A DNA stretch of 64,000 bases, taken from NCBI RefSeq assembly GCF_002982315.1, contig NZ_MWZD01000017.1:620001-684000 (forward strand), in the 5' to 3' direction. Under the pieces are notes generated by a model, which worked only from the letters and a program-made list of their open reading frames with translations, did not search any database and was not told the DNA's origin. The translations under genes and the position numbers were made by a program. This document shows, one piece after another, positions 36,777 to 46,482 of the stretch (its first letter is position 1; every line of letters starts with the position of its first letter). Source of the stretch: Leucobacter massiliensis (lineage in GTDB: Bacteria; Actinomycetota; Actinomycetes; Actinomycetales; Microbacteriaceae).

Positions 36777-38051
36777 TCAGGCCTCGCCGGCGGCCAGGGC
36801 CGCGCGCGCGGCGCCGGAGCCGTCGGCGACCGGCGTGAGCCGGCGCAGCTGCGTGACGTGACGGGGCTCCAGCTCCGCGAGCGAGGCGACGCCGAGCAGG
36901 GTCATGGTGCGCTCGATCTCGCTGCGCAGGATCGCGATCATGCGGTCCACGCCGGCCCGGCCTCCGGCCATGAGCCCGTACAGGTAGGCGCGCCCGACGA
37001 GGGTGAACTTCGCCCCGAGCGCGACGGAGGCGACGATGTCGGCGCCGTTCATGATCCCGGTGTCGATCATCACGGTCGCATCCCGCCCCACCTCGCGGAC
37101 CACCTGCGGCAGCAGGTGGAACGGCACGGGAGCGCGGTCGAGCTGGCGCCCGCCGTGGTTGGAGAGCACGATGCCGTCGACACCCAGATCCACGAGACGG
37201 GCCGCGTCGGGCACGTTCTGCACGCCCTTGACGACGAGCTTGCCCGGCCACATCTCGCGGATCACCGCCAGGTCTTCGGTGGAGATCGTGGGATCCATGG
37301 CGGCATTGAGGAGGTCGCCGACCGTGCCCCCGGTGGTCGAGAGGGAGGCGAACTCCAGCTTGGGGGTGGTGAGGAAGTCGATCCACCACCAGGGCCGCGG
37401 GATTGCGTTGAGCACGGTGCCCAGCGACAGCTGCGGCGGGATCGAGAAGCCGTTGCGCTTGTCCCGCAGGCGGGCGCCAGCGATCGGGGTGTCGACGGTG
37501 AACATGAGCGTGTCGAATCCCGCGGCGGCGGCCCGCTCCACCAGGCCGTAGGAGATCTCCCGCTCCCGCATCACGTAGAGCTGGAACCAGTTGCGCCCCG
37601 CCGGGTTCGCGGCCTTGACGTCCTCGATGGAGGTGGTGCCGAGGGTGGAGAGGGTGAACGGGATCCCGGCCGCCCCGGCCGCGCCCGCCCCCGCGATCTC
37701 GCCCTCGGTCTGCATCAGCCGGGTGAAGCCGGTGGGCGCGATGCCGAACGGCATCGCGGATCGGCCGCCGAGGATCTCCGTCCCGGTGTCGACGTGCTCG
37801 GCCGGCTTGAGGATGTCCGGGTGGAACTCGACGTCCTCGAAGGCCTGGCGCGCGCGGTGCAGCGACAGCTCGCCCTCGGCGGCGCCATCGGTGTAGTCGA
37901 AGGCGGCCTTCGGCGTGCGGCGCTTCGCGATGCGCGCCAGGTCCTGGATGGTGAGCGCGCCGTCGAGACGCCGGCGCTTGCCGTTGAGATCGGGCTTCTT
38001 GAACTGCATCAGCTCGAACAGCTCGGACGGCTTGGGCAACTGCCGCTTCAT
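36777..38051 (-). CDS. lldD: FMN-dependent alpha-hydroxy-acid dehydrogenase (L-lactate dehydrogenase type)
   Basis: The 424-residue protein is a TIM-barrel flavoenzyme with [20 protein letters not shown] near residues 106-125, [18 protein letters not shown] near 185 and the active-site segment [15 protein letters not shown] near 290-304 (catalytic His and Arg). It oxidises L-lactate or a similar 2-hydroxy acid to the keto acid. It is the second gene after an MHS-family carboxylate transporter on the same strand, under an apparent GntR operator, which fits uptake and oxidation of lactate. A related hydroxy acid such as mandelate or glycolate cannot be excluded. Confidence 0.88.
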   Translation of the reverse strand: MKRQLPKPSELFELMQFKKPDLNGKRRRLDGALTIQDLARIAKRRTPKAAFDYTDGAAEGELSLHRARQAFEDVEFHPDILKPAEHVDTGTEILGGRSAMPFGIAPTGFTRLMQTEGEIAGAGAAGAAGIPFTLSTLGTTSIEDVKAANPAGRNWFQLYVMREREISYGLVERAAAAGFDTLMFTVDTPIAGARLRDKRNGFSIPPQLSLGTVLNAIPRPWWWIDFLTTPKLEFASLSTTGGTVGDLLNAAMDPTISTEDLAVIREMWPGKLVVKGVQNVPDAARLVDLGVDGIVLSNHGGRQLDRAPVPFHLLPQVVREVGRDATVMIDTGIMNGADIVASVALGAKFTLVGRAYLYGLMAGGRAGVDRMIAILRSEIERTMTLLGVASLAELEPRHVTQLRRLTPVADGSGAARAALAAGEA

Positions 38052-38121
38052 GCGGTGCTCCTGTCTCTGCGGGGTGTGGGCGAGGAGGGCGTCCCCTCGT
38101 CTGCGCGGCGGGCGCGCGAGC

Positions 38122-39468
38122 TCATGCGGCCGCGGCGGCGGCTTCGCTCGGCACCTCGGGGGCGTCGCGCTCGCCGCCGTCCTCGACGTGAGCGACGCGC
38201 CGGATGAAGCAGGAGGCGATGATCGAGATGCCGGCGCAGACGGCGACGTAGACGGCGATCGGCCACCACTGGCCGCCGCTGATCTCGAGCAGCCACGCGC
38301 CGATCAGCGGCGCGGTGCCGCCGAAGACCGCGGCCCCCAGCTGGTAGCCGAGCGAGGCGCCGGTGTAGCGCACCTCGGGTGCGAAGTTCTCGGCGATGAG
38401 GGTGCCGAGGATCGCGTTCACGCTGCCCCACAGGAAGCCGAAGCCGAGGATGGTGGCGACGAACAGCGCCCAGGTCTCGCCGGTGTTGAGGATCAGGTAG
38501 TAGGGGATCACGAGGGCGATCGTGGCGGCCGCGGACCAGCGGTAGAGCAGAGCGCGCGACACCCGGTCCGAGATGCTGCCGAAGACCGGCATCCAGATGG
38601 TGGCCACGAGCGCGGCCGCGGCCACCGCGAGCAGCACGGTGTTGTCGCGTGCGCCGAGGATGTCGGTGGCGTAGGCCACCACGTAGGTGCCGAAGATGTA
38701 GAAGGGGCCGGTCTCGGCGGCCTTGGCGCCGATGGACACGAGCACGGCCCCCCAGTGCTTCGTCACGACCTCCTTGATGGGGAGCTTGAGCCGGGCGCCG
38801 GTCTCGCGCACGCGACGGAACTCGGGGGTCTCGTCGAGGCCGTTGCGGATCCAGAGGCCGACGAAGACGAGCACGATGCTGGCGATGAACGGCACGCGCC
38901 AGCCCCAGGTGAGGAACTGCCCGTCGGGGAGCCGGGTCAGCAGGGCCACGACCCCCGCGGCGAGCAGCATGCCGAGGCTGATGCCCATCTGCGGGACCGC
39001 GCCGTAGAGTCCCCGGCGATGCTTCGGGGCGTACTCGTAGGCGAGCAGCAGGGCCCCGCCCCACTCGCCGCCGATCCCGAGGCCCTGCAGGATGCGGAAG
39101 CAGATGAGGAGGATCGGCGCCGCGATGCCGATTGCGGCGTAGTCGGGGAGGAGGCCGATCGCGACCGTGCCGCCGCCCATGAGGGTGAGCGTGACGAAGA
39201 GGGTCTTCTTGCGGCCGATGCGGTCGCCGATGTGGGAGAAGAGGATCCCGCCGAGCGGCCGGAAGAAGAAGGTCAGCGAGAAGGAGACGAAGGCGAGCAT
39301 GGTCGACACGAACTCGTTGTCGCTGGGGAAGTACAGCTTGTTGAAGACGAGCGCGGCGACCGTGCCATACACGAGGAAGTCGAACCACTCGATGACGCTG
39401 CCGCTCAGGCTGCCGAGGAGGACGCGGTAGTTGAGCCCTTCGGCGGGCCGGTCGGTGTCTGCTGACAT
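38122..39468 (-). CDS. MHS-family MFS carboxylate:H+ symporter
   Basis: The 448-residue transporter is of the metabolite:H+ symporter group (KgtP, ShiA, ProP relatives). It has [20 protein letters not shown] near residue 22, [18 protein letters not shown] near 75 and [18 protein letters not shown] near 130. ATG at 39468 is preferred, with GGGAGA upstream; the frame extends to 39660 but the extra residues have no family similarity. It is read with the lactate-type dehydrogenase gene and preceded by a perfect GntR-type palindrome, so it likely imports lactate or a related acid. Confidence 0.9.
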   Translation of the reverse strand: MSADTDRPAEGLNYRVLLGSLSGSVIEWFDFLVYGTVAALVFNKLYFPSDNEFVSTMLAFVSFSLTFFFRPLGGILFSHIGDRIGRKKTLFVTLTLMGGGTVAIGLLPDYAAIGIAAPILLICFRILQGLGIGGEWGGALLLAYEYAPKHRRGLYGAVPQMGISLGMLLAAGVVALLTRLPDGQFLTWGWRVPFIASIVLVFVGLWIRNGLDETPEFRRVRETGARLKLPIKEVVTKHWGAVLVSIGAKAAETGPFYIFGTYVVAYATDILGARDNTVLLAVAAAALVATIWMPVFGSISDRVSRALLYRWSAAATIALVIPYYLILNTGETWALFVATILGFGFLWGSVNAILGTLIAENFAPEVRYTGASLGYQLGAAVFGGTAPLIGAWLLEISGGQWWPIAVYVAVCAGISIIASCFIRRVAHVEDGGERDAPEVPSEAAAAAA

Positions 39469-39553
39469 GTGTGCTCTCCCTTGAGACGACGTGCTGAGGC
39501 GGTGGTGAGCTCGTGACGGGGCCGTCACGCAGCCGAAACCCATGTGGCCGGAC

Positions 39554-39572
39554 CATGTGGTATGACCACATG
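39554..39572. promoter_or_regulatory. GntR/FadR-type operator
   Basis: CATGTGGT-ATG-ACCACATG has perfect 8-bp arms and contains the TGGTNNNACCA form recognised by FadR-subfamily repressors such as LldR. A direct half-site CATGTGG lies at 39541-39547. It stands about 85 bp before the transporter gene. Confidence 0.8.
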
Positions 39573-39686
39573 TAGCGTAACCCGGCCCAGGGCATCCGTC
39601 AATCGCCGCCGCACGCGGCACACGCGGCCCGGATCGGCCGTGGCCCCGGGCGGTCGACATGCGCGAGACCCAGCGCGCCCGGGAGC

Positions 39687-40367
39687 TCAGCGCGCGGTCT
39701 CGAGGTAGTAGCCGCGGATGTGCGCGAGCATCCGCTCGACCGCCGCCTCGCGATCGCCCGCCTGCAGGGCGGCGAGGATCCCGCGGTGCTCCGCGCGCAG
39801 CCGTCGCGAGGTGGCTTCCCAGTCCGGCAGCGCGCGCGCCCGGTCGAGGGTGTGGTCGGCGATCGCGGTGCGCATCGCATCCATGAGCGTGCTGATGAGC
39901 GGGTTCCCCGCCGCGCGCGCGAGCAGGACGTGGAACTCCGCGTCCAGCGGCAGGAACTCCTCCACGGGGAGCGCCGGCTCCTCCATGCGGTCGAGCAGGC
40001 GGCCCGCCTGCGCGAGCTCGGGATGGTCCGGATCGGAGTGCTCGGCCGCCCAGCGCTCCAGCAGCAGCCGCATCTCGAAGACGTGGTGATGCTCGAGCTG
40101 GCTCGTGGCCAGCTGCAGATTGAGCGCGAGCGCGAGCGCCTGCTCCGGCGCTGCGGTGATCACGGTGCCCGAGCGCGGACCGGAGCCCGTCGCGGTGCGG
40201 ATCGTACCCAGTGCCTCGAGCACGCGCAGCGCCTCCCGGAGCGAGCTGCGCGAGACCTGCAGGGTCTCGGCGAGCGCCCGTTCACCGGGGAGGTGGTCGC
40301 CGATGTGCAGCCGCCCGCTGCGCAGCTGCTCGGTCACCCACGCCATCACGACCTCATGTGCCTTCAT
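39687..40367 (-). CDS. FadR-subfamily GntR transcriptional regulator (LldR-like)
   Basis: The protein has a winged-helix N-terminus (PGERALAETLQVSRSSLREA, residues 27-46) and an FCD ligand domain with metal/ligand-type residues in EMRLLLERWAAEH and DAEFHVLLARAAGN. GTG at 40373 and ATG at 40367 are both in frame. No ribosome site is seen; instead GATAAT lies seven bases before the ATG, as for a leaderless message. It lies on the same strand just upstream of the transporter/dehydrogenase pair and most likely binds the palindrome at 39554-39572. Confidence 0.88.
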   Translation of the reverse strand: MKAHEVVMAWVTEQLRSGRLHIGDHLPGERALAETLQVSRSSLREALRVLEALGTIRTATGSGPRSGTVITAAPEQALALALNLQLATSQLEHHHVFEMRLLLERWAAEHSDPDHPELAQAGRLLDRMEEPALPVEEFLPLDAEFHVLLARAAGNPLISTLMDAMRTAIADHTLDRARALPDWEATSRRLRAEHRGILAALQAGDREAAVERMLAHIRGYYLETAR

Positions 40368-40412
40368 CGTCACGATTATCCCAGCAGCGCGCCTCCGTGC
40401 CGGCGCAGCGCC

Positions 40413-41168
40413 CTACGCCGCGCCGCGGGTGTGGGCCCAGACCACGGCCTGGATGCGATCGCGCACGCCGAGCTTCTGCAGCACATTCGAGACGTGCGTC
40501 TTCACCGTCGCCTCGCCCAGGAAGAGCGCTGCGGCGATCTCCGCGTTCGAGCGTCCCTCGGCGAGCAGGGCCAGCACCCCGCGCTCGCGCTCGGTGAGGC
40601 CGGCCCGCTCGAACGCCTCCTCGCGCGCCCTCCCCGGCCCGGATCCGCCCGGCCGCCCGGGATCCGCGGCCCCCGGCGGCGTGACCCGGTCGGCGGCGAC
40701 CCGCGCGATCACGGCCCGGGTGACATCCGGACCGAGCAGTGCGTCACCCGCAGCGAGCGAGCGCACCGCGTCGATGAGCTGCTCGGCGCGCGAGGTCTTG
40801 AGCAGGAAGCCGCTGACGCCCGCCGCCAGCGCCTCGAAGAGGTAGCTCTCGTGGCCGAAGGTGGTGAGGATCAGGATCGCGGGCGCAGCGCCGTCCGCGG
40901 ACCCCGCGGCACCGGCACCGGCATCGGCATCGGCACCGGCATCGGCCACCGAGGCGAGGATGCGCCGCGACGCCTCGATACCGTCGAAACCGCCGGGCAT
41001 CTCCACGTCCATGCAGATCACGCCGGGATGCTCGCGCGCCGCGAGCTCGACGGCCTCGGCCCCGCTGGCCGCCTCGCCCACGACGACGATGTCCGGCTCC
41101 GACTCGAGGATGATCCGGAAGCCGGAGCGCACCAGGGCCTGATCGTCGACCAGCGCCACCCGGATCAC
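40413..41168 (-). CDS. NarL/LuxR-type response regulator
   Basis: The 251-residue protein has a receiver domain (VALVDDQALVRSGFRIILES at the start, phospho-acceptor Asp in VICMDVEMPGG near residue 54, LLKTS near 123) and a LuxR helix-turn-helix (LTERERGVLALLAEGRSNAE, ATVKTHVSNVLQKLGVRDR) at the C-terminus. A Pro/Gly/Ala linker joins them, and an Ala/Gly/Asp-rich insert (about residues 76-95) lengthens the receiver. GTG at 41168 overlaps the stop of the kinase gene by four bases, so the two form one operon. Confidence 0.93.
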   Translation of the reverse strand: MIRVALVDDQALVRSGFRIILESEPDIVVVGEAASGAEAVELAAREHPGVICMDVEMPGGFDGIEASRRILASVADAGADADAGAGAAGSADGAAPAILILTTFGHESYLFEALAAGVSGFLLKTSRAEQLIDAVRSLAAGDALLGPDVTRAVIARVAADRVTPPGAADPGRPGGSGPGRAREEAFERAGLTERERGVLALLAEGRSNAEIAAALFLGEATVKTHVSNVLQKLGVRDRIQAVVWAHTRGAA

Positions 41169-42451
41169 GCGGCCACCCCCACCTCGGTGCGCGCGTGCTC
41201 GCGCAGCGGCACCCGCGCCCGCACCAGGAAGCCGCCGCGCTCGCGCCGGCCCGCCTGCACTTCGCCGCCGACCGTGCCGACGCGCTCGCGCATGCCGCGC
41301 AGGCCGAGCCCCGCGCCCGCGGCGCTCGTCCCGCCGAGCCGTTGCCGCACGCCGTCGTCGCTCACTTCGACCTCGACCGCGTCCGGTGCGAAGCGCAGCC
41401 GCAGCTCGGCGTGCGCGCCGCGCCCGGCGTGCTTGCGCACATTCGTCAGCGCCTCCTGCGCCACCCGGTAGAGGGCCACGTCGACGAGCAGCGGCAGCGG
41501 CCGGGCCTCGCCGGCGACGATCAGCGTGGTGGGCACCCCGGCGCGCTGCGACTCCTCGACGAGCAGCGGCAGCTGCGCGATCCCCACCGTGCTCACCCCC
41601 TCCTCGGCCTCCGGGGTGCGGAGGGTGACCACGAGGCGCCGCAGCTCCTCCACGGCGGCGTGAGCGCTCTGCTCGACGATGCCGAGCGCAGCCGCGGCAC
41701 GATCCGGGTCGGTCGTGAGGCTGCGCCGCGCGGCGGCCGCCTGGATCCCCATCACCGAAACGTGATGGGCGACCACGTCGTGGAGCTCGCGGGCGATGCC
41801 GAGCCGGTCGAGCGCGACCGCCTGCGCGGCGCTGGTGTGGCGCTCGAGCTCGAGTTCGCGGCCCTGCGCCTCCAGCAGCGTCTGCGCACGCGCCCCGCGC
41901 CAGGAGCGCTCGCCGAAGAAGAACGCCCCGCCGAAGTAGAGCAGATTCGTGATGATCTGCAGCACCGCGAAGGTGGCGTAGGCCGAGAAGATCCCGGATC
42001 GCGACATCCCCGGGTAGGCGTCCGCGTCGCTCGACGAGATGATCAGCGAGACGACGAGCCAGGCGATCATCGCGAGGCCGATGAGGAGCCGCGCCCACAC
42101 CGAGAGCGCGCGCCGCGGCTCCCACGCCCCCACCGTGTACAGCGCGATGAAGAGGCAGATGTTCACGATCAGGATCTCGGGGACGCCGTACTGGCCGCAC
42201 ACGAAGAAGCCGACGGCGACGGCCACGGCGACCGGCACGGGCGCGAGCCGTCGCAGTGCGAGCGGCAGCGTGCAGAGTCCGAGGCCCAGGCCCCACACCC
42301 ACGGCGCCGGCAGCTCCGTGTATATCCCGGTCCGCGCATAGAGCAGCGCGGTGAGCGTTGCCGCCAGGGCGAGACCGGCCGCCAGTGCCGCGTCGCCGCG
42401 CAGGCCCGAGGCGCCCGGACGGGGACGGCTCCATTCCGAGGGCATCGTCAT
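41165..42451 (-). CDS. Sensor histidine kinase (HisKA_3 type)
   Basis: The 428-residue kinase has six or so N-terminal membrane helices with short loops and no large outside domain. It then has a coiled linker and the HisKA_3 block IARELHDVVAHHVSVMGIQA with the phosphorylated His near residue 225. The ATP-binding domain shows LYRVAQEALTNVRKHAG (N box) and GLGLRGMRERVG (G box). It probably senses a signal in or at the membrane. It is divergent from an ABC-2 exporter pair at 42671, which is a likely target, as in antibiotic-stress systems such as LiaSR or BceSR relatives. That link is inference from position. Confidence 0.92.
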   Translation of the reverse strand: MTMPSEWSRPRPGASGLRGDAALAAGLALAATLTALLYARTGIYTELPAPWVWGLGLGLCTLPLALRRLAPVPVAVAVAVGFFVCGQYGVPEILIVNICLFIALYTVGAWEPRRALSVWARLLIGLAMIAWLVVSLIISSSDADAYPGMSRSGIFSAYATFAVLQIITNLLYFGGAFFFGERSWRGARAQTLLEAQGRELELERHTSAAQAVALDRLGIARELHDVVAHHVSVMGIQAAAARRSLTTDPDRAAAALGIVEQSAHAAVEELRRLVVTLRTPEAEEGVSTVGIAQLPLLVEESQRAGVPTTLIVAGEARPLPLLVDVALYRVAQEALTNVRKHAGRGAHAELRLRFAPDAVEVEVSDDGVRQRLGGTSAAGAGLGLRGMRERVGTVGGEVQAGRRERGGFLVRARVPLREHARTEVGVAA

Positions 42452-42670
42452 ACCGTCCAGCGTAGGCGCCGGATCCCCCGCCCGCCTCCGCCGTGCGGGG
42501 GAGCCCCGGGCCGGCCGGCGCCGCGCGTCCCCGCGCCCTCCGCCGCCCGGACCCCGGAGCCGCGCCCCGGCCGGGCGCCACTCCGCCTCCCGGCAGAGCG
42601 CCGAATCCGCCGCGCGGGGGAGGCGGCCGCCGCCGGATCCCGGCAGGCTGGGAGCAACGAGAGGAGCGAG

Positions 42671-43582
42671 ATGATCGACATCACCGAGGTGTCGCGCAGC
42701 TTCGGCGGGCGACTCGTGCTCGACGGGGTGAGCTTCGGCGTCGAGGACGGTCGCATGACCGGCTTCGTCGGCGGCAACGGCGCGGGCAAGACGACCACCA
42801 TGCGCATCATCCTGGGGGTGCTCGCACCCGACCGGGGCAGCGTGCGGCTCGACGGCTCCCCGCTCACCGCGGCAGACCGCGCCCGCTTCGGCTACATGCC
42901 GGAGGAGCGCGGCCTCTACCCGAAGATGAAGGTGCTCGAGCAGCTCGTCTACCTCGGCCGGCTGCACGGCATGAGCGCCACGGCCGCGAAGGCCTCCGCG
43001 AGCGGCCTCGTCGAGCGGCTCGGGCTCGCCGAGCGCGCGAACGACACCCTCGAGAGCCTGTCCCTCGGCAACCAGCAGCGCGCCCAGATCGCGGCGGCGC
43101 TCGTCCACGAGCCGATCGCGCTGGTGCTCGACGAGCCCTTCTCGGGCCTCGACCCGATCGCCGTCGAGGTGGTGCTGGGCGTGCTGCGCGACTACGCGGC
43201 CCAGGGAGCGCCGGTGCTCTTCTCCTCCCACCAGCTCGACATCGTCGAGCGCCTCTGCGATGACGTCGTGGTGATCGGAGGCGGCAGGATCCTCGCCTCC
43301 GGCTCGCGCGAGCAGCTGCGCGCCGAGCACTCGGGCAGCGCCTATGAGATCGAGCTCGGCGGCGCCTCCGGCGACGCGGGGTGGGTGCGGGAGCAGCCCG
43401 GCGTCGAGGTCACGCATCTCGACGGGGGCTTCGCGCGCTTCGAGGCCTCGGAGGAGGCGGCGCAGGCGGTGCTCGCGCAGGCCGTGCGGTCCGCGCAGGA
43501 TCCTGCGTCCGGCGCGATCGTGCGCCGCTTCGGCCCCGTCACCCCCACCCTGGCAGAGATCTTCAAGGAGGTCGTCGCATGA
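42671..43582 (+). CDS. ABC-2 exporter ATP-binding protein (NatA/YhaQ-like)
   Basis: The 303-residue ATPase has Walker A GGNGAGKTTT (about residue 37), signature LSLGNQQRAQIAAAL (about 130) and Walker B ALVLDEPFSGLDP (about 153), then SSHQLD. A C-terminal domain of about 90 residues follows. The LSLGNQQ form and the tail resemble NatA and YhaQ. GAGAGGAG lies before the ATG. It overlaps the permease gene by four bases. The pair is divergent from a two-component system. Confidence 0.92.
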   Translation: MIDITEVSRSFGGRLVLDGVSFGVEDGRMTGFVGGNGAGKTTTMRIILGVLAPDRGSVRLDGSPLTAADRARFGYMPEERGLYPKMKVLEQLVYLGRLHGMSATAAKASASGLVERLGLAERANDTLESLSLGNQQRAQIAAALVHEPIALVLDEPFSGLDPIAVEVVLGVLRDYAAQGAPVLFSSHQLDIVERLCDDVVVIGGGRILASGSREQLRAEHSGSAYEIELGGASGDAGWVREQPGVEVTHLDGGFARFEASEEAAQAVLAQAVRSAQDPASGAIVRRFGPVTPTLAEIFKEVVA

Positions 43583-44715
43583 GCACCCCGTCCGCAACGC
43601 AGCCCGGTGGGCGCGCCGGTGAGAGCGCCAAGCCGATGAGCGGCGCGCAGGGCGCCTGGCTCGTCGCCGAGCGCGAGATCACCACGAAGCTCCGCAGCAA
43701 GGCCTTCGTCGTATCGAGCCTCGTGCTGCTGCTGTTCGTGCTCGCGGGCGTGCTGTTCAGCGGCTTCATGGCGCAGTCGGGCGGCTTCGGCGGGCCGACG
43801 CGCGTCGCCACCGTCGGCGCCGCGGCGCCGGGCCTCGCGGCGCAGGGCTTCGAGGTGAGTGAGCTCGCCGACCGCGCCGCAGCCGAGCGGGCGGTGCTCG
43901 ACGGCGAGGTCGAGGCGGCCGTCGTCGAGGGCGGCGACACCCCGGTCGGGCTCACCGTGATCGCGAAGGACAGCGCCCCCGCCGAGGTGATGCAGGCCCT
44001 GTCGGCGGTGCCGACGCTCGAGCTGCTCGCACCGACCACCGAGAACCCCGCTCTCGCCTACATCATCGCGGTCGCCTTCGGCGTGCTCTACATGCTCAGC
44101 GCCGTCACCTTCGGCACCACCATCGCGCAGAGCGTCGTCGAGGAGAAGCAGACCCGCATCGTCGAGATCCTGCTCGCCACCGTCTCGGCGCGCACGCTGC
44201 TCGCCGGCAAGATCCTCGGCAACAGCATCCTCGCGTTCGCGCAGGTGGTTGCGATCGTCGCCATCGCCACGGCCGGGATGCTGGCGACCGGGCAGGATCT
44301 CCTGCTCGGGGAGCTCGGCACCTCGCTGATCTGGTTCGGCGTGCTCTTCGCCTTCGGCTTCGTGCTGCTGGCGACCCTCTACGCGGCGCTCGCGACGCTC
44401 GTCTCACGGCAGGAGGACGTCGCCTCGGCGGTTTCCCCCGTGATGTGGCTCGTGATGCTGCCCTACGTCGCGATCATCTTCTTCAACGACAACCCGCAGG
44501 CGCTCGCGATCATGAGCTACGTCCCGTTCTCGGCGCCCGTCGGCATGCCGATGCGGCTGTACCTCGGCACGGCGGAGTGGTGGGAGCCGCTGCTCTCGCT
44601 CGGCGTGCTGCTCGTCTCGATCGCGATCGTGCTGTGGATCGGCGCCCGCATCTACAGCAACTCGATCCTGCGCACCGGCAGCCGCGTCAAGCTCGCGGAG
44701 GCAATCAGGGGCTGA
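43579..44715 (+). CDS. ABC-2 exporter permease (NatB/YhaP-like)
   Basis: The 378-residue protein has an N-terminal helix (KAFVVSSLVLLLFVLAGVLF near residue 42), an outside domain of about 110 residues and five or six C-terminal helices. The segment SVVEEKQTRIVEILLATVSA near residues 190-209 is the cytoplasmic coupling helix typical of NatB-like permeases. ATG at 43579 overlaps the ATPase stop. It likely exports Na+, a peptide or a membrane-active compound; the ligand is unknown. Confidence 0.9.
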   Translation: MSTPSATQPGGRAGESAKPMSGAQGAWLVAEREITTKLRSKAFVVSSLVLLLFVLAGVLFSGFMAQSGGFGGPTRVATVGAAAPGLAAQGFEVSELADRAAAERAVLDGEVEAAVVEGGDTPVGLTVIAKDSAPAEVMQALSAVPTLELLAPTTENPALAYIIAVAFGVLYMLSAVTFGTTIAQSVVEEKQTRIVEILLATVSARTLLAGKILGNSILAFAQVVAIVAIATAGMLATGQDLLLGELGTSLIWFGVLFAFGFVLLATLYAALATLVSRQEDVASAVSPVMWLVMLPYVAIIFFNDNPQALAIMSYVPFSAPVGMPMRLYLGTAEWWEPLLSLGVLLVSIAIVLWIGARIYSNSILRTGSRVKLAEAIRG

Positions 44716-44761
44716 GGCCCGTGGGCCTGCGGGCTCCGGTCCGGACGTCCGGGCTCCGGCC

Positions 44762-44795
44762 CCGGGCGTCCGGCCCCGGCTGCCCGGACGCCCGG
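44762..44795 (+). terminator. Hairpin after the ABC-2 exporter operon
   Basis: A perfect 12-bp stem (44762-44773 with 44784-44795) and 10-base loop, followed by CTTCCCC. Confidence 0.6.
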
Positions 44796-44850
44796 CTTCC
44801 CCGAGCCCGGCCCGGCGGCCGGAGTCACAGGCCGGGAGTAGGCTGACCGG

Positions 44851-46362
44851 GTGAACACCGAGCAGGCCGCCCCGGCTCCCCGCATCCGCCCCTGGGCGGC
44901 GCTGCGGTCGCTGATCCTGGGCTTCTTCATGATCCTCGTCGACACCACGATCGTGTCGGTCGCGAACCCCTCGATCATGCAGGGGCTCGAGACGACCATG
45001 ATCGCGACCCTGTGGGCGACGAGCGCCTACCTGCTCGCCTACGCGGTGCCGCTGCTCATCACCGGGAGGCTCGGCGACCGCTTCGGCCCGCGCCGCGTCT
45101 ACCTCGTGGGGCTCACCCTCTTCACCCTCTCCTCGCTGGCCTGCGGACTGGCGCAGAGCATCGAGGCGCTGATCGCCGCGCGCGTGGTGCAGGGCCTCGG
45201 GGCCTCGCTCATGACGCCGCAGACCATGGCCGTCATCACCCGCATCTTCGCCCCGCGCGAGCGCGGCGCCGCGATGGCGGTGTGGGGCGTCACGGCGGGC
45301 GTCGCCACGCTCGTGGGCCCGATCCTCGGGGGCTTCCTCGTCGACGCTGCCGGCTGGGAGTGGATCTTCTTCGTCAATGTGCCGGTGGGTGTGGTCGCCT
45401 TCGTCTGCGCGCTGATCTTCGTGCCGAGGCTCCCCACCAGCGCACACCGCTTCGACTGGCTCGGAGTGCTGCTGAGCGCGCTCGGCATGTTCCTGCTCGT
45501 GTTCGGGATCCAGGAGGGGTCCAGCTACGACTGGGGCGTCATCTGGGGGCCGATCTCCGTGTGGGGGCTCATCGCCGCCGGGGCGGTGGTGCTGGTGCTG
45601 TTCGTCGTGTGGCAGCGCGTGCAGCGCGGCGAGCCGCTCATCCCGCTGAGCATCTTCCGCGACCGCAACTTCTCGGTGGGCACGGCCGTCATCGTCACGG
45701 TCGGCTTCACCATCACGGGGATGAGCCTGCCCCTCATGTTCTACCTGCAGCTGGTGCGCGGCCTCACGCCGACCCAGGCCGCCCTCATGATGGTGCCGAT
45801 GGCGGTCATCTCCATCGCGCTCGCCCGGCCCGCGGGCGTCCTCATCGACCGGCGCGACCCGCGGCGCCTGCCGATTCTCGGCATGCTGCTCGTCGCCCTG
45901 GGGCTCGTGCTCTACGTGCTCCTCGCCACCCCGGAGGCGCCGCTCGGGCTGCTCCTGATCCCCAGTGCGATCCTCGGGGCGGGCAACGCCTTCATGTGGG
46001 GGCCGCTCGCCTCCATCACCACCTTCAGCCTCGCCCCCGAGCTCGCGGGTGCCGGCTCCGGGGTCTACAACACGAGCCGGCAGGTGGGCGCGGTCATGGG
46101 CTCGGCGGCGATGGCCGCGCTCATGGAGTCCCGGCTGAGCGCCGAGCTCGGCGCGGCCGCCGGCGGCGCGGGAGGCTTCGGCGCGGAGGCCGGCTCGGGG
46201 CTCGCCGCGCTGCCGGAGCCGCTGCGCGATGGCTTCGCCGCGGCGATGGCGCAGTCCATCCTGATGCCGCTCGGCGTGGTGCTCGCGGGCACCGCGATCG
46301 CGCTCTGCTTCGGTCCGCGCCCGCCGCGCACCGGTGGCGTGCGCATCCCCGCCGAGGGCTGA
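44851..46362 (+). CDS. DHA2-family MFS drug:H+ antiporter (EmrB/QacA type)
   Basis: The 503-residue protein has about 14 membrane helices. Signatures are LVDTTIVSVANPSI in helix 1, ITGRLGDRFGPRRVYLVG in the first cytoplasmic loop, and VVQGLGASLMTPQTMA and GVTAGVATLVGPILGGFLV (motif C of exporters) later. GTG at 44851 follows GGGAGT. It pumps drugs or metabolites out using the proton gradient. It stands alone with short gaps on both sides; substrate not known. Confidence 0.92.
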   Translation: MNTEQAAPAPRIRPWAALRSLILGFFMILVDTTIVSVANPSIMQGLETTMIATLWATSAYLLAYAVPLLITGRLGDRFGPRRVYLVGLTLFTLSSLACGLAQSIEALIAARVVQGLGASLMTPQTMAVITRIFAPRERGAAMAVWGVTAGVATLVGPILGGFLVDAAGWEWIFFVNVPVGVVAFVCALIFVPRLPTSAHRFDWLGVLLSALGMFLLVFGIQEGSSYDWGVIWGPISVWGLIAAGAVVLVLFVVWQRVQRGEPLIPLSIFRDRNFSVGTAVIVTVGFTITGMSLPLMFYLQLVRGLTPTQAALMMVPMAVISIALARPAGVLIDRRDPRRLPILGMLLVALGLVLYVLLATPEAPLGLLLIPSAILGAGNAFMWGPLASITTFSLAPELAGAGSGVYNTSRQVGAVMGSAAMAALMESRLSAELGAAAGGAGGFGAEAGSGLAALPEPLRDGFAAAMAQSILMPLGVVLAGTAIALCFGPRPPRTGGVRIPAEG

Positions 46363-46482
46363 GCGCGCCGCGGCGGCGATGCCCCTCCCCGCCTCTCGCC
46401 AGCCGAGCCGCCGCGCCGATCCCGGAGCGCCCGCAGCGAACAGCGCGCGTGAGCGTCCCCCGTCAGGAGTATCCTCCGAGGC

